From an uncultured Allomuricauda sp. (GTDB lineage Bacteria; Bacteroidota; Bacteroidia; Flavobacteriales; Flavobacteriaceae): a stretch of DNA of 64,000 bases. Each line of letters begins with the position of its first letter. Within the stretch, counting starts at the first letter, position 1. Under the pieces are notes generated by a model. The model was not told the origin of the DNA. It saw nothing but the letters and a program-made list of their open reading frames with translations, and did no database searches. Both the position numbers and the translations under genes were made by a program. Below are positions 34,965 to 44,373 of this stretch, in pieces. The stretch lies in NCBI RefSeq assembly GCF_947499585.1, contig NZ_CANMOO010000006.1, positions 1 to 64,000 on the forward strand, given 5' to 3'.

Positions 34965-35831
34965 ATGAACTCACAACTAAATGAAAATACATCTGATGAA
35001 GTTCTTATTGAAAAAGCCCTTTCTGGTGATAAATCTGCTTTGGAGTTTCTGATTATAAAGAATCAAGATTGGATTTTCAATGTGGCGCTGACCTTTGTTG
35101 GTGATACAAATGAGGCGGCAGATTTGACTCAGGAAGTATTGATCAAGGTCATTACAAAACTGGAAAATTTTAAACAGAACAGTAGTTTTAGAACATGGAT
35201 GTATCGTATCATAAAAAACCACTTTTTGAATATGAAAAGAGGAAAACATGAGGTAAATCCACCAACTTTTGAACAATTTGGTCATGGATTAGATCAGTTA
35301 CCAGATGAATCCCTTTCTGATTATTCCTTTGAAGTAGAGGAAAAACTATTGGTAAAAGAGGCTAAAATTAGCTGTATGAAAGGAATGCTCTTGTGCCTTG
35401 ATCGAGAGCAAAGGCTCATATATATTATTGGGGAGTTATTTGAGTTCCCAGATTCTGTTGGGAGCGAGATTATGGAAATTTCCAAGGAAAACTTCAGGGT
35501 AAAATTACATAGAGCTAAAAAGCAGCTATATAATTTTATGAATCATAAATGTGGCCTCCTTAATAAATCCAACCCCTGTAGATGCCATCGTAAGACAGCT
35601 GGTTTTATAAAAATTGGTTATGTAGATCCAGTGGAGCTTAGTTTTCAAAAAGATGTTATCAGTGAGATAAATGAGGTGATAGATAAGAAAGTAGAAGCCT
35701 ATTCCAACGAGGTTTTGCCAGATTATTTAAAACTCTATCAGGAACATCCATTTTTAAAATGTCCGGACAAGTTGGAGTCTATTAGAAAATTACTTTCTAC
35801 TAAAAGCATTAAGGAGACCTTTAATTTATAG
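34965..35831 (+). CDS. ECF sigma factor with long cysteine-containing C-terminal extension
   Basis: 288 residues, about 90 more than a plain ECF factor. Region 2: FLIIKNQDWIFNVALTFVGD, EAADLTQEVLIKVIT, FRTWMYRIIKNHFL. Region 4 is weaker (CLDREQRLIYIIGELFEFPD, ENFRVKLHRAKKQL). The extension starts with C196-x8-C205-R-C207-H208-R-K-T and then GFIKIGYVDPVEL, followed by a helical tail. The Cys/His cluster could bind zinc or an iron-sulfur cluster and sense redox. It follows the SnoaL-like gene by 3 bases and precedes a molybdoenzyme gene. Confidence 0.88.
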   Translation: MNSQLNENTSDEVLIEKALSGDKSALEFLIIKNQDWIFNVALTFVGDTNEAADLTQEVLIKVITKLENFKQNSSFRTWMYRIIKNHFLNMKRGKHEVNPPTFEQFGHGLDQLPDESLSDYSFEVEEKLLVKEAKISCMKGMLLCLDREQRLIYIIGELFEFPDSVGSEIMEISKENFRVKLHRAKKQLYNFMNHKCGLLNKSNPCRCHRKTAGFIKIGYVDPVELSFQKDVISEINEVIDKKVEAYSNEVLPDYLKLYQEHPFLKCPDKLESIRKLLSTKSIKETFNL

Positions 35832-35860
35832 GAGCGCTTTATGTTTATAGCCGATTTATG

Positions 35861-35888
35861 CCTCCCTCTCCTTTTTTGGAGAAGGAGG
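35861..35888. repeat. REP-like hairpin
   Basis: CCTCCCTCTCC and GGAGAAGGAGG pair with a single mismatch around a six-T loop. No T run follows in either direction, so it looks more like a dispersed palindromic repeat or an RNA-stabilising hairpin than a terminator. Confidence 0.55.
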
Positions 35889-35946
35889 TATATGCGGTCA
35901 ATGTTTTTTGCAATCTGTATCTTTATAATAATTATAATTTCAGCAT

Positions 35947-38232
35947 ATGCCTAAAGCTCCAAAACGTAACATTTCAGCCACCGGAACTATAGAATTTTCA
36001 AATTTAAAGGTTGCAGAGCCTTCAGATTATGCTGCCGGGATTCCTGGAATAAAGGCAGCTTTGGAACATGTAAGTAAGGAAGCTGGCTTGTTTAGATCTT
36101 TAAAAACCCTTTCCCATATGAATCAAAAGGAAGGTTTTGATTGTCCAGGTTGTGCATGGCCAGATCCGGAAAAGCCTTCTAAATTGGGTGAATACTGTGA
36201 AAACGGGGCTAAAGCGATTGCAGAGGAAGCTACATTGGAACGGGTAGATAGGAATTTTTTTGAGAAACATTCTGTTGAGGAAATTTCTACATGGACAGAT
36301 TATCGCATCGGAAAAAGTGGCAGAATTACTGAACCTTTCATTTTAAGGCCAGATTCGATTCATTATGAGCCTATTTCCTGGGCGGAGTCTTTCAAAATTA
36401 TTGCGGAAAATCTACATACTCTTCATTCTCCAGATGAGGCCATTTTCTATACATCTGGGCGTTCTAGCAATGAAGCTGCCTTTTTATATGGTCTTTTTGT
36501 GCGTGCTTTTGGCACTAACAATATGCCAGATTGTTCCAATATGTGTCACGAATCTAGTGGAGTGGCACTTTCTGAAACATTGGGAATAGGCAAAGGTTCT
36601 GTTGTTTTAGAAGACTTTCCGGAGGCTGAGGTTGTTATTGTCATTGGGCAAAACCCGGGCACTAATCACCCTAGAATGCTGACTGCATTGCAAAAATGCA
36701 AAGAAAATGGAGGTAAGATCATTACCATTAATCCTCTTTCAGAAAGTGGATTGAACAGATTTAAAAATCCACAACAACTCAGTGGAATATTAGGTGGAGG
36801 AACCCAACTCACTGATATTTTTCTTCAAGTGAAAATCAATCAAGATGTTTCTTTGTTAAAACTTATTATGAAGCGTTTGGCAAAGCGCCATAAAGAAGGG
36901 GAAAGGATATTTGATGATGCATTTATCTCAGAGAAAACAAGTGGGTATCAAGAGCTATTGGATGATTTGGAGAGCCATGATGAAGACCAATTACTCCAAT
37001 TATGTGGGGTAGATTCCGCACAAATTGATTTGGCAGTTGGGCTACTTGCTAAAAAATCAAAAATCATTATTTGCTGGGCCATGGGACTTACGCAACATAA
37101 AAATGGAGTTGAAAATATAAAAGAGTGTGTAAATCTGTTATTGCTTAAAGGAAGTATAGGCAAAAAAGGGGCGGGGACCTGTCCTGTTCGCGGACACAGT
37201 AATGTGCAAGGAGATAGAAGCGTGGGAATTATGCACCATGTTTCAGAATCTTTGAACAAATCCATTCAGAACGTATTTGGTTTTCAACCACCAAATAAAG
37301 AAGGCTTGGATACAGTGAATGCTATACAAGCAATGCACAAAGGAAAGGCCAAGGTTTTTATCGCGTTAGGTGGAAATTTTGTTTCTGCAGCGTCAGATAC
37401 CATATATACTTCGGATTCACTCCAGGCCTGTGATTTAACGGTTTCAGTTAGTACAAAACTAAATCGCACGCACCTTACTGCTGGTAAAATAGCTTTGATC
37501 TTACCCACTTTGGGTAGGACAGAGAAGGACAAGAAGCGCTTTGTAACCGTAGAGAACAGTATGGGAAAGGTACATCAAAGCGAAGGTAGGTTAGAACCCG
37601 CTAGTGACCATCTAATGAGCGAGCCAGAAATTATCGCCAACATGGCTCAGGCATATTTTGGTGCAGATGCTCAGATTGATTGGATGACTTTAGGAACTGA
37701 CTACAATTTGATTAGGGATAAAATTTCCATGGTTTTGAATGGTTATGAAGAATATTCCAATAGATCAAAAGGCTCTGGATTTTACTTGCCCAATAATACT
37801 AGGGAGGCGGATTTTTCAAAATTACCAGATGGCAAAGCCCAGTTTTCAGTATGTAAACTTCCGCAACATAATTTAGAAACTGATGAATTTGTATTGATGA
37901 CCGTTCGCAGTCATGACCAATTTAACACGACTATTTATGGTATGAATGATAGGTATCGTGGCATTTATGGAGAACGAAGGATTGTTTTTATGAATCCAAG
38001 TGATATGAAAAACCAACAACTACACGCTCAACAAGTGGTGGATTTGGTGAGCAATTATGATGGAAAAGAGCGGCGAGCGGAAAAATTCAAGCTAATTCCT
38101 TATGATATTCCTTCTGGGAATTTATGTGCATATTTTCCAGAAACCAATGTACTGGTGCCTATAGATTTGTATGCAGATAAGAGTAATACTCCGGTTAGTA
38201 AATCAATTATTGTAAAGATACAGTCCGTTTAG
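35947..38232 (+). CDS. FdhF/YdeP-family molybdopterin oxidoreductase
   Basis: 761 residues, of usual length. The short N-terminal Cys motif DCPGCAWPDP is that of YdeP-type proteins rather than true formate dehydrogenases. Further family marks are YTSGRSSNEAAFLYGLFVRA, CSNMCHESSGVALSETLGIG, IGQNPGTNHPRML and GAGTCPVRGHSNVQGDRSVG. The C-terminus is the molybdopterin-dinucleotide-binding domain (TVRSHDQFNTTIYGMNDRYR). E. coli YdeP is linked with acid resistance, but its substrate is unknown; no fdhD or mo-cofactor gene lies in the window. Confidence 0.92.
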   Translation: MPKAPKRNISATGTIEFSNLKVAEPSDYAAGIPGIKAALEHVSKEAGLFRSLKTLSHMNQKEGFDCPGCAWPDPEKPSKLGEYCENGAKAIAEEATLERVDRNFFEKHSVEEISTWTDYRIGKSGRITEPFILRPDSIHYEPISWAESFKIIAENLHTLHSPDEAIFYTSGRSSNEAAFLYGLFVRAFGTNNMPDCSNMCHESSGVALSETLGIGKGSVVLEDFPEAEVVIVIGQNPGTNHPRMLTALQKCKENGGKIITINPLSESGLNRFKNPQQLSGILGGGTQLTDIFLQVKINQDVSLLKLIMKRLAKRHKEGERIFDDAFISEKTSGYQELLDDLESHDEDQLLQLCGVDSAQIDLAVGLLAKKSKIIICWAMGLTQHKNGVENIKECVNLLLLKGSIGKKGAGTCPVRGHSNVQGDRSVGIMHHVSESLNKSIQNVFGFQPPNKEGLDTVNAIQAMHKGKAKVFIALGGNFVSAASDTIYTSDSLQACDLTVSVSTKLNRTHLTAGKIALILPTLGRTEKDKKRFVTVENSMGKVHQSEGRLEPASDHLMSEPEIIANMAQAYFGADAQIDWMTLGTDYNLIRDKISMVLNGYEEYSNRSKGSGFYLPNNTREADFSKLPDGKAQFSVCKLPQHNLETDEFVLMTVRSHDQFNTTIYGMNDRYRGIYGERRIVFMNPSDMKNQQLHAQQVVDLVSNYDGKERRAEKFKLIPYDIPSGNLCAYFPETNVLVPIDLYADKSNTPVSKSIIVKIQSV

Positions 38233-38312
38233 TCATCTATCCTATTTATTGAGAGAACGCCTTTATCGATTGGTAATCGATGACTTTAGATGATTTTTTT
38301 ATCTTTAGAAAC

Positions 38313-39566
38313 ATGGAAACCTATGCCACAGCTTTATTATATGCTACTCCATTTTTTATAGGGCTTGTACTTTTTGAAGTTCTATATGGGCATTTTGTAA
38401 AAAAACAGATGCACAATGTAATGGACACCATAAGCAGTTTAAGCTCCGGACTTACCAACGTAGTTAAAGATTCATTAGGCCTTGGGATTATTATTGTTAC
38501 GTATCCTTTTCTATTGGATTTTTTTGCATTAACTGAAATAAAAGAGACTTGGTTGGTCTGGATTGTGGCCTTTTTTGCTCTTGATTTTGCAGGTTATTGG
38601 AACCATCGTTTAAGTCATAGCATCAATTTTTTTTGGAACCAACATGTAATACATCACAGTAGTGAAGAGTTCAATTTGGCCTGCGCGCTAAGGCAATCTA
38701 TCTCCAATTTGTTGGGGTATTTTCCATTATTATTGATTCCCGCGGCGTTGTTAGGTGTTCCACATAAGGTAATCGCCATTTTGGCCCCTATTCATTTATT
38801 TGCCCAATTCTGGTATCATACAAGACACATTGGTAAAATGGGATGGTTAGAATACATTATTATAACACCGTCACAACATAGAGTGCATCATGCAATCAAT
38901 CCAGAATATATAGATAAGAATCTGGGTCAGATTTTTAGCTTTTGGGATAGAATGTTTGGGACTTTTCAAGAAGAACTACCAGAAGTTCCGCCTCAATATG
39001 GTGTCTTAAAACCAGCTGGTACATGGAATCCGATACTTATCAATTTTCAACATATTTGGAGGTTAATAAAAGATGCATGGCGTACCAATAGCTATTGGGA
39101 TAAACTAAGAATTTGGTTTATGCCAACAGGATGGAGGCCAGAAGATGTGAAGGAAAAGTATCCAATTCAAATTATTCAAGATGTTTATAACTTCAAAAAA
39201 TATAAGCCTGAAGCTTCCAAAGACCTGAAGGGCTATTCAATTTTTCAACTATTGGTAAACACCATATTAATGTTGTTTATGTTCTATAATTATTCTGAAA
39301 TAGGTTTTAGTGGTCTCCTTTTATTTGGGGCGTATATATTTATTGGAATTTATGGATACTCAACTTTGATGGATAAGGAAACCTATGCTGTTTGGATTGA
39401 AGTTTTTAGAAGTATCGCCGGACTAACATTGATTTTTATAACGGATGATTGGTTTGGTTTGAACAGTTATTTTTCGATAGGAAGCTACTTGGTGGGCCTC
39501 TATTTTGTAATTACAATCTTTGGTGGGGTGTATTTTGCTTACTTTGAAAATAAAGATATACTTTAA
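38313..39566 (+). CDS. Sterol desaturase / fatty acid hydroxylase family membrane protein
   Basis: 417 residues from ATG 38313. An earlier in-frame ATG at 38280 overlaps a 7-bp inverted repeat and is less likely. The di-iron histidine boxes are complete: HRLSH, HVIHHSSE, and HRVHHAINPEY. Several transmembrane helices surround them, and the C-terminal third adds more helices (FQLLVNTILMLFMFYNYSEI). The family inserts hydroxyls or double bonds in lipids at the membrane; the substrate here may be a fatty acid, sphingolipid or carotenoid. Ends 11 bases from the convergent acyl-CoA-binding protein gene. Confidence 0.9.
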   Translation: METYATALLYATPFFIGLVLFEVLYGHFVKKQMHNVMDTISSLSSGLTNVVKDSLGLGIIIVTYPFLLDFFALTEIKETWLVWIVAFFALDFAGYWNHRLSHSINFFWNQHVIHHSSEEFNLACALRQSISNLLGYFPLLLIPAALLGVPHKVIAILAPIHLFAQFWYHTRHIGKMGWLEYIIITPSQHRVHHAINPEYIDKNLGQIFSFWDRMFGTFQEELPEVPPQYGVLKPAGTWNPILINFQHIWRLIKDAWRTNSYWDKLRIWFMPTGWRPEDVKEKYPIQIIQDVYNFKKYKPEASKDLKGYSIFQLLVNTILMLFMFYNYSEIGFSGLLLFGAYIFIGIYGYSTLMDKETYAVWIEVFRSIAGLTLIFITDDWFGLNSYFSIGSYLVGLYFVITIFGGVYFAYFENKDIL

Positions 39567-39577
39567 AATTTGGCATC

Positions 39578-39844
39578 TTAAGATTTCTTGATCTCTTTAT
39601 TTACCAAATCAATATAGCCTTGCATAGCTTCTTCAATGCCTATGTTTTGGGCTTGAATCATGGCATTGGCTTTAAATGCATTAATAAGTGGAGTTTTACT
39701 TCCGGGATTACCAAAATTCTTATTTGCCACCTTGAAGTACGCATATAGTTTTAGCAAAAGATCGGCAGGCATAGGCTCTGTGTAGCTATTTACATAAGCT
39801 ACTGCTTCTTCAAACTGTTTATGTAATTTGGCTCTATCAGTCAT
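39578..39844 (-). CDS. Acyl-CoA-binding protein
   Basis: 88 residues, the size of a stand-alone ACBP. FEEAVAYVNSYTEPMPADLL, LLKLYAYFKVANKNFG and the C-terminal AMQGYIDLVNKEIKK give the four-helix ACBP pattern. It binds long-chain acyl-CoA in the cytoplasm. It overlaps the end of psd by 8 bases and closes the ftsH-LUD-cdsA-psd run, so acyl-CoA supply and phospholipid synthesis are encoded together. Confidence 0.9.
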   Translation of the reverse strand: MTDRAKLHKQFEEAVAYVNSYTEPMPADLLLKLYAYFKVANKNFGNPGSKTPLINAFKANAMIQAQNIGIEEAMQGYIDLVNKEIKKS

Positions 39845-40502
39845 CTTTTTTCCGAATAGATGCTATACAAGTTTTTGCACCGACTACTTTTTGGTCCAAT
39901 TTTACCGCAACGTCACAATCCAATGGTAAAAACAAATCTACTCTAGAACCAAATTTAATAAAACCTGCATCTTGTCCTTGTGAAACTTGTTCGCCTTCCT
40001 CCGCATAATTTACAATGCGGCGCGCAACGGCACCGGCAATTTGTCTATAGCCTATCTCTCCAAATTTTGGAGTGTGCAATATTACTGTAGTACGTTCATT
40101 TTCGGTGCTGGATTTTGGATGCCAGGCCACTAAGTATTTACCAGGATGATATTTTGAATATGTCACCGTTCCACTTGCTGCATAGCGCGTAACATGTACA
40201 TTTAGAGGAGACATGAATATGGAAACTTGTTTGCGCTTGTCCTTAAAATATTCAGGTTCTTCAACCTCTTCTATTACAACAACTTTACCATCAACAGGAG
40301 CAAGTATTTCATCAAAAGTCGGGGTTACCGGTCTTTTGGGGTTTCTGAAGAATTGCAATATTAAAATCAATAGAGTAAGTGAGGCAACTTGAACCGCCAA
40401 CTTAACCCATTCAATAGCTATATAGAAATGTGCAGAAAGGATAATGGCAACCACTATGAAAAAGGCTGTAATTATAATTTTTTGACCCTCTTTATGAAAC
40501 AT
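39837..40502 (-). CDS. psd: Phosphatidylserine decarboxylase (archaetidylserine-type, short form)
   Basis: 221 residues. Two N-terminal membrane helices, then FDEILAPVDGKVVVIEEVEE, IFMSPLNVHVTRYAASG and the autocleavage site near the C-terminus (FIKFGSRVDLFLP, with the GS that yields the pyruvoyl group). It makes phosphatidylethanolamine from phosphatidylserine. It overlaps cdsA by 11 bases and the ACBP gene by 8. pssA is not in the window. Confidence 0.94.
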   Translation of the reverse strand: MFHKEGQKIIITAFFIVVAIILSAHFYIAIEWVKLAVQVASLTLLILILQFFRNPKRPVTPTFDEILAPVDGKVVVIEEVEEPEYFKDKRKQVSIFMSPLNVHVTRYAASGTVTYSKYHPGKYLVAWHPKSSTENERTTVILHTPKFGEIGYRQIAGAVARRIVNYAEEGEQVSQGQDAGFIKFGSRVDLFLPLDCDVAVKLDQKVVGAKTCIASIRKKDD

Positions 40503-41295
40503 ACGAAAATATATTAAGTACTAAATATGCAAATGGAGCTGCAAATACCAAACTGTCTAATCTATCCCAAATACCGCCATGTCCTGGCAATATTGCACCA
40601 CTATCCTTTACACCGGCAATTCTTTTAAACTTGGATTCCAATAAATCCCCTAGGCTGCCAGCTACTACTATTACGACGGCAAGAATTAGCCATTCAAATG
40701 TCTTAAGGTTAGTTTCATATTCTGATAAAATGTATGCTGCTACCAATGCAAAAATAAGACCTCCCAAAGAACCTTCAATGGTTTTTTTTGGAGAAACTGC
40801 GGAATATAATTTTGTTCGCCCGATTGACCGCCCAACTAAATAGGCAAAAGTGTCATTAACCCAAATCAAAATAAAAATGCCCATAATAAGAAACTTGGCA
40901 AAATCATTTTGCTTGTATGGAATCATAGTTAAAAATATGCACCCGCCACCAATGTAAAAAACAGCAATGATAAACTTTTGAAACTCACTAAACTGTTTTG
41001 CTTTTTTGGAGAATAAAAACACCAAAAGGGCTAAATCTACCGTAATGGTGAGTAACATGAGTATGGTGATAATGGTGGTATCATGAACTAGATAAATGAA
41101 AGCCCACCAAAGAGCCAAATAGGCTACAAAAATATAATACCCTTTTAGGCGAACATTTTTTTTGAACTCATATAGACAAGCCAAACCAAAGGTCATGAAG
41201 AGAAAATCAAAAGCATCTGAGCTTAAAAAAACAGCTCCCATTAGGAGCACCACATAGATGACCCCTGTAATAGAGCGCCTTAGAATTTCTTTCAT
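40492..41295 (-). CDS. cdsA: Phosphatidate cytidylyltransferase
   Basis: 267 residues with about eight transmembrane helices. The CdsA signature near the C-terminus is SLGDLLESKFKRIAGVKDSG followed by LPGHGGIWDRLDSLVFAAP, with the catalytic Asp residues. It makes CDP-diacylglycerol from phosphatidate and CTP, feeding the pathway that psd completes. Starts 4 bases after the LUD gene. Confidence 0.95.
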   Translation of the reverse strand: MKEILRRSITGVIYVVLLMGAVFLSSDAFDFLFMTFGLACLYEFKKNVRLKGYYIFVAYLALWWAFIYLVHDTTIITILMLLTITVDLALLVFLFSKKAKQFSEFQKFIIAVFYIGGGCIFLTMIPYKQNDFAKFLIMGIFILIWVNDTFAYLVGRSIGRTKLYSAVSPKKTIEGSLGGLIFALVAAYILSEYETNLKTFEWLILAVVIVVAGSLGDLLESKFKRIAGVKDSGAILPGHGGIWDRLDSLVFAAPFAYLVLNIFSYVS

Positions 41296-41299
41296 GAGG

Positions 41300-41908
41300 T
41301 TAGTAGTCTTCTAGGAGTAAAAGATATACATTTTTTGAGGCACTTCCGTAGGATAGGAAATCATTTTTGTTTTCTGGGGTAGGTTGGAAGTGTTTTAGTG
41401 TTGTAATATTATTAGGAATATTTTTTTGATATTTCTCTTTGATAACCTTTAATGCCTCACTTATAGAATCCACTAATTGGCTAGTGGTGGCAAAGACGAT
41501 CAAGTTAGAAGGGAGTTCATCCAGTTTTTTTTCTTTGATTTGATTTGAACAAACCAAAATAGAACCATTATGTGCAATCAAATGCTCGCAGGTGGTAAAG
41601 AAAATATCACTTTCTTTTCGGTTGTCCGTAAATTCGATTTTTTCAGAAGAAAAACGACTTTGTAGTCGTTGGTCAAGAGTATAGAAGAGATGACTTTGCC
41701 AATCGTTCTCAGAAATAATACTCTTTAAAGCCTCAGAAATTTCAGAGTCATCTTCGCAATAAATAAACTTACCCCCGTTTTTTTTGAAGTATATGGTAAA
41801 CTTTTCGTCAACGGGAATTTTTAAGTCGGGCATATGATCTCCACGAGTCTCCACTGTTTCCTTGGAAACCTTTTTGCCACCTCCAAAAAGCTTGTCAAAA
41901 ACTCCCAT
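41300..41908 (-). CDS. LUD-domain protein (LutC/YkgG-like)
   Basis: 202 residues. The LUD fold is recognisable from ESDIFFTTCEHLIAHNGSIL and LPSNLIVFATTSQLVDSISE. LUD proteins occur in lactate utilisation, but this one is not beside lutA or lutB. It is found between ftsH and cdsA in other Bacteroidota as far as I recall, so a role linked with the membrane or FtsH is possible. The N-terminus has a short Gly/Lys patch (KLFGGGKKV). Function unknown. Confidence 0.85.
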   Translation of the reverse strand: MGVFDKLFGGGKKVSKETVETRGDHMPDLKIPVDEKFTIYFKKNGGKFIYCEDDSEISEALKSIISENDWQSHLFYTLDQRLQSRFSSEKIEFTDNRKESDIFFTTCEHLIAHNGSILVCSNQIKEKKLDELPSNLIVFATTSQLVDSISEALKVIKEKYQKNIPNNITTLKHFQPTPENKNDFLSYGSASKNVYLLLLEDY

Positions 41909-41964
41909 TTATGCTATGCTATCAACAACATTTAATCATTCGAAATTGTTTTTGGAAACTGAAT

Positions 41965-43908
41965 TTAATCAGTAGGTTCCATTTCCGCTTTTTCAAATGG
42001 TCTTTTTCCAAAAATCTTCTCTAAATCATCTTTAAAGATAACCTCTTTTTCTAAAAGTCTATCTGCTAGCTCTGTAAGTTTATCCTTGTTATCGGCTAAA
42101 AGTTTTATCGCTCGCTGATACTGCTCTTCTATCATTTTTGATATTTCCTCATCTATTTTCTGAGCGGTTTCTTCACTATACGGCTTTGTAAAACCATATT
42201 CATTGTTCCCTGAAGAATCATAATATGTAATATTTCCCAGTTGCTCATTAAGCCCATAAATGGTGACCATAGCTCTTGCTTGTTTGGTAACTTTTTCCAA
42301 ATCGCTAAGTGCACCAGTTGATATTTTGTCGAAAATAACACGTTCTGCAGCTCTTCCTCCCATGGTTGCACACATCTCGTCCAGCATTTGCTCTGGGCGA
42401 ACAATTAAGCGTTCTTCTGGCAGATACCAAGCAGCTCCTAGGGATTGTCCTCTAGGAACAATGGTAACTTTTACCAAAGGTGCAGCGTGCTCCAACATCC
42501 AGCTTACCGTAGCATGGCCAGCTTCATGGTATGCAATGGTCTTCTTCTCTTCAACGGTTATGATTTTGTTTTTCTTTTCAAGACCGCCTACAATTCTATC
42601 AACAGCATCTAAGAAATCTTGTTTGTTTACTGCTTTTTTCTCTTTTCGCGCAGCGATCAATGCGGCTTCATTACAAACATTTGCAATATCAGCTCCAGAG
42701 AAACCTGGTGTTTGTTTAGCAAGAAAATCCAAATCAAGCGTTTCTGCAGTTTTAATAGGACGAAGGTGAACCTCAAAGATTTCCTTTCGTTCTCTTATGT
42801 CTGGAAGATCTACATAGATTTGACGGTCAAAACGACCTGCACGCATTAATGCCTTGTCCAATACATCTGCACGGTTGGTAGCAGCTAGCACAATAACATT
42901 GGTGTTGGTGCCAAAACCATCCATTTCAGTTAATAATTGATTCAGTGTGTTTTCACGCTCATCATTAGAACCTGTAAAGTTGTTTTTACCTCTAGCACGA
43001 CCGATGGCATCAATTTCATCAATAAAAATAATTGCTGGTGATTTATCCTTGGCTTGTTTAAAAAGGTCTCGTACACGCGATGCGCCCACCCCCACAAACA
43101 TCTCAACAAAATCTGAACCAGATAGTGAGAAAAATGGAACTTTTGCTTCGCCAGCTACTGCTTTGGCCAAAAGGGTTTTACCTGTACCAGGAGGTCCTAC
43201 TAATAGGGCTCCTTTGGGTATTTTCCCTCCTAAAGAAGTGTATTTATCTGGATACTTAAGGAATTCTACAATTTCTTGAACCTCTTCTTTTGCTCCTTCA
43301 AGTCCTGCAACATCTTTGAATGAGGTTCTGGTATCTGTTTTTTCATCAAACAGTTTCGCTTTTGATTTTCCTATATTGAAAATCTGACCTCCAGCACCGC
43401 CGCCGGCACCGCCAGACATTCTTCGCATCAGGTAAATCCAAATACCTATAATCAATGCAAATGGAAGTAGCGAGAGCAATAACTCCCCTAAAACGTTTGA
43501 CTCTGTATCAAAATCAACAATCGTATCAAGATTGTTTTCTTTTTTGATGCTTTTTATTTCGTCCTCAAAATTCTGAAGATCTCCATAGTCCAAAATGTAC
43601 TGTGGAATTTTTCCTGCAGAAAAATTAAAAGGTTTCTCCGAAACATTTTTGTGCACATCTTTTTGAAGTGCTTCCTCGGTTAAGAAGACCTTTGCCTGTC
43701 TTGCATTCGTTATAATCAGGATTTCGGAAATGTCTCCATTTCTTAAATACTCTTGCAGTTCCGAGGTTGTGGTTTTTTCTGTGCTGGAGAAACTGTTTCC
43801 TCCAAAAAATTGAAAACCGATAATTAATGCGATTACCACACCGTAAATCCACCAAGAACTAAAACGAGGTTTCTTAGGAGTATTAGAATTGTTGTTGTCT
43901 TTTGCCAT
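41965..43908 (-). CDS. ftsH: ATP-dependent zinc metalloprotease FtsH
   Basis: 647 residues. Transmembrane helices at about 19-37 and 140-160 flank a periplasmic domain; a Gly-rich linker follows. AAA domain: Walker A GPPGTGKT, Walker [12 protein letters not shown], pore loop FVGVGAS, second region of homology [20 protein letters not shown]. Zinc site HEAGH with H461, E462 and H465. It degrades misassembled membrane proteins and regulators, including enzymes of lipid A synthesis in other bacteria. It starts 6 bases after rsfS. Confidence 0.97.
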   Translation of the reverse strand: MAKDNNNSNTPKKPRFSSWWIYGVVIALIIGFQFFGGNSFSSTEKTTTSELQEYLRNGDISEILIITNARQAKVFLTEEALQKDVHKNVSEKPFNFSAGKIPQYILDYGDLQNFEDEIKSIKKENNLDTIVDFDTESNVLGELLLSLLPFALIIGIWIYLMRRMSGGAGGGAGGQIFNIGKSKAKLFDEKTDTRTSFKDVAGLEGAKEEVQEIVEFLKYPDKYTSLGGKIPKGALLVGPPGTGKTLLAKAVAGEAKVPFFSLSGSDFVEMFVGVGASRVRDLFKQAKDKSPAIIFIDEIDAIGRARGKNNFTGSNDERENTLNQLLTEMDGFGTNTNVIVLAATNRADVLDKALMRAGRFDRQIYVDLPDIRERKEIFEVHLRPIKTAETLDLDFLAKQTPGFSGADIANVCNEAALIAARKEKKAVNKQDFLDAVDRIVGGLEKKNKIITVEEKKTIAYHEAGHATVSWMLEHAAPLVKVTIVPRGQSLGAAWYLPEERLIVRPEQMLDEMCATMGGRAAERVIFDKISTGALSDLEKVTKQARAMVTIYGLNEQLGNITYYDSSGNNEYGFTKPYSEETAQKIDEEISKMIEEQYQRAIKLLADNKDKLTELADRLLEKEVIFKDDLEKIFGKRPFEKAEMEPTD

Positions 43909-43914
43909 TTTTTT

Positions 43915-44292
43915 TTAAGAATTGTAGCTGCTCTCCACCATGGTTACTTTAGCGTCACCCCAAAGCCCTTCTATGTCGTAGAATTCCCTAATGTGTTTTT
44001 GAAATACATGAACAACAACATTTACATAGTCCATCAAAATCCATTCTGCATTTTCAGAACCTTCAACATGCCAAGGTTTATCTTGTATAGCTTTGCTGAC
44101 AGTTTTTTGGATTGATGAAACAATTGCGTTTACGTGCGTGTTAGAAGTACCATTGCAGATAATAAAATAGTCACAAACTGTATTTTCAATTTCCCTAAGA
44201 TCAAGTAGATTTATGTCAACTCCTTTAACTTCTTCTATTCCATGTAATATTAAGGCAATCAGTTCATCTGCGCTAGCTTTCGTTTTCTGCAT
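43915..44292 (-). CDS. rsfS: Ribosome silencing factor RsfS
   Basis: 125 residues. The DUF143 core is clear: VCDYFIICNGTSNTHVNAIV, KPWHVEGSENAEWILMDYVN and VVVHVFQKHIREFYDIEGLW. It binds ribosomal protein uL14 and blocks subunit joining in stationary phase. First gene of the rsfS-ftsH-LUD-cdsA-psd-ACBP run; divergent from birA. Confidence 0.95.
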   Translation of the reverse strand: MQKTKASADELIALILHGIEEVKGVDINLLDLREIENTVCDYFIICNGTSNTHVNAIVSSIQKTVSKAIQDKPWHVEGSENAEWILMDYVNVVVHVFQKHIREFYDIEGLWGDAKVTMVESSYNS

Positions 44293-44311
44293 TCAAAAAT
44301 TTTAATTTCTA

Positions 44312-44319
44312 CAAAGTTA
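44312..44319 (-). promoter_or_regulatory. Putative -7 box (TAACTTTG) of the rsfS-ftsH operon
   Basis: An exact TAnnTTTG match ends 19 bases before the rsfS ATG. No TTG -33 at the usual distance. Confidence 0.45.
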
Positions 44320-44373
44320 TATTTTTTTTGTTTTCTTAGCCCTAGTTTTTAACATAACATTGGACGCACCACT

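Noticed and set aside
34467-35831. A split ECF41-type sigma factor with its SnoaL domain on a separate gene
   Set aside because: The SnoaL-like protein carries a signal peptide and should leave the cytoplasm, so direct equivalence is unlikely; the weaker neighbourhood claim is kept as a finding.
38265-38281. Inverted repeat ATCGATT-GGT-AATCGAT as an operator of the sterol desaturase gene
   Set aside because: It is only 7 bp per arm, built on the self-complementary ATCGAT, with no second copy in the window; kept only as an argument for the later start codon.
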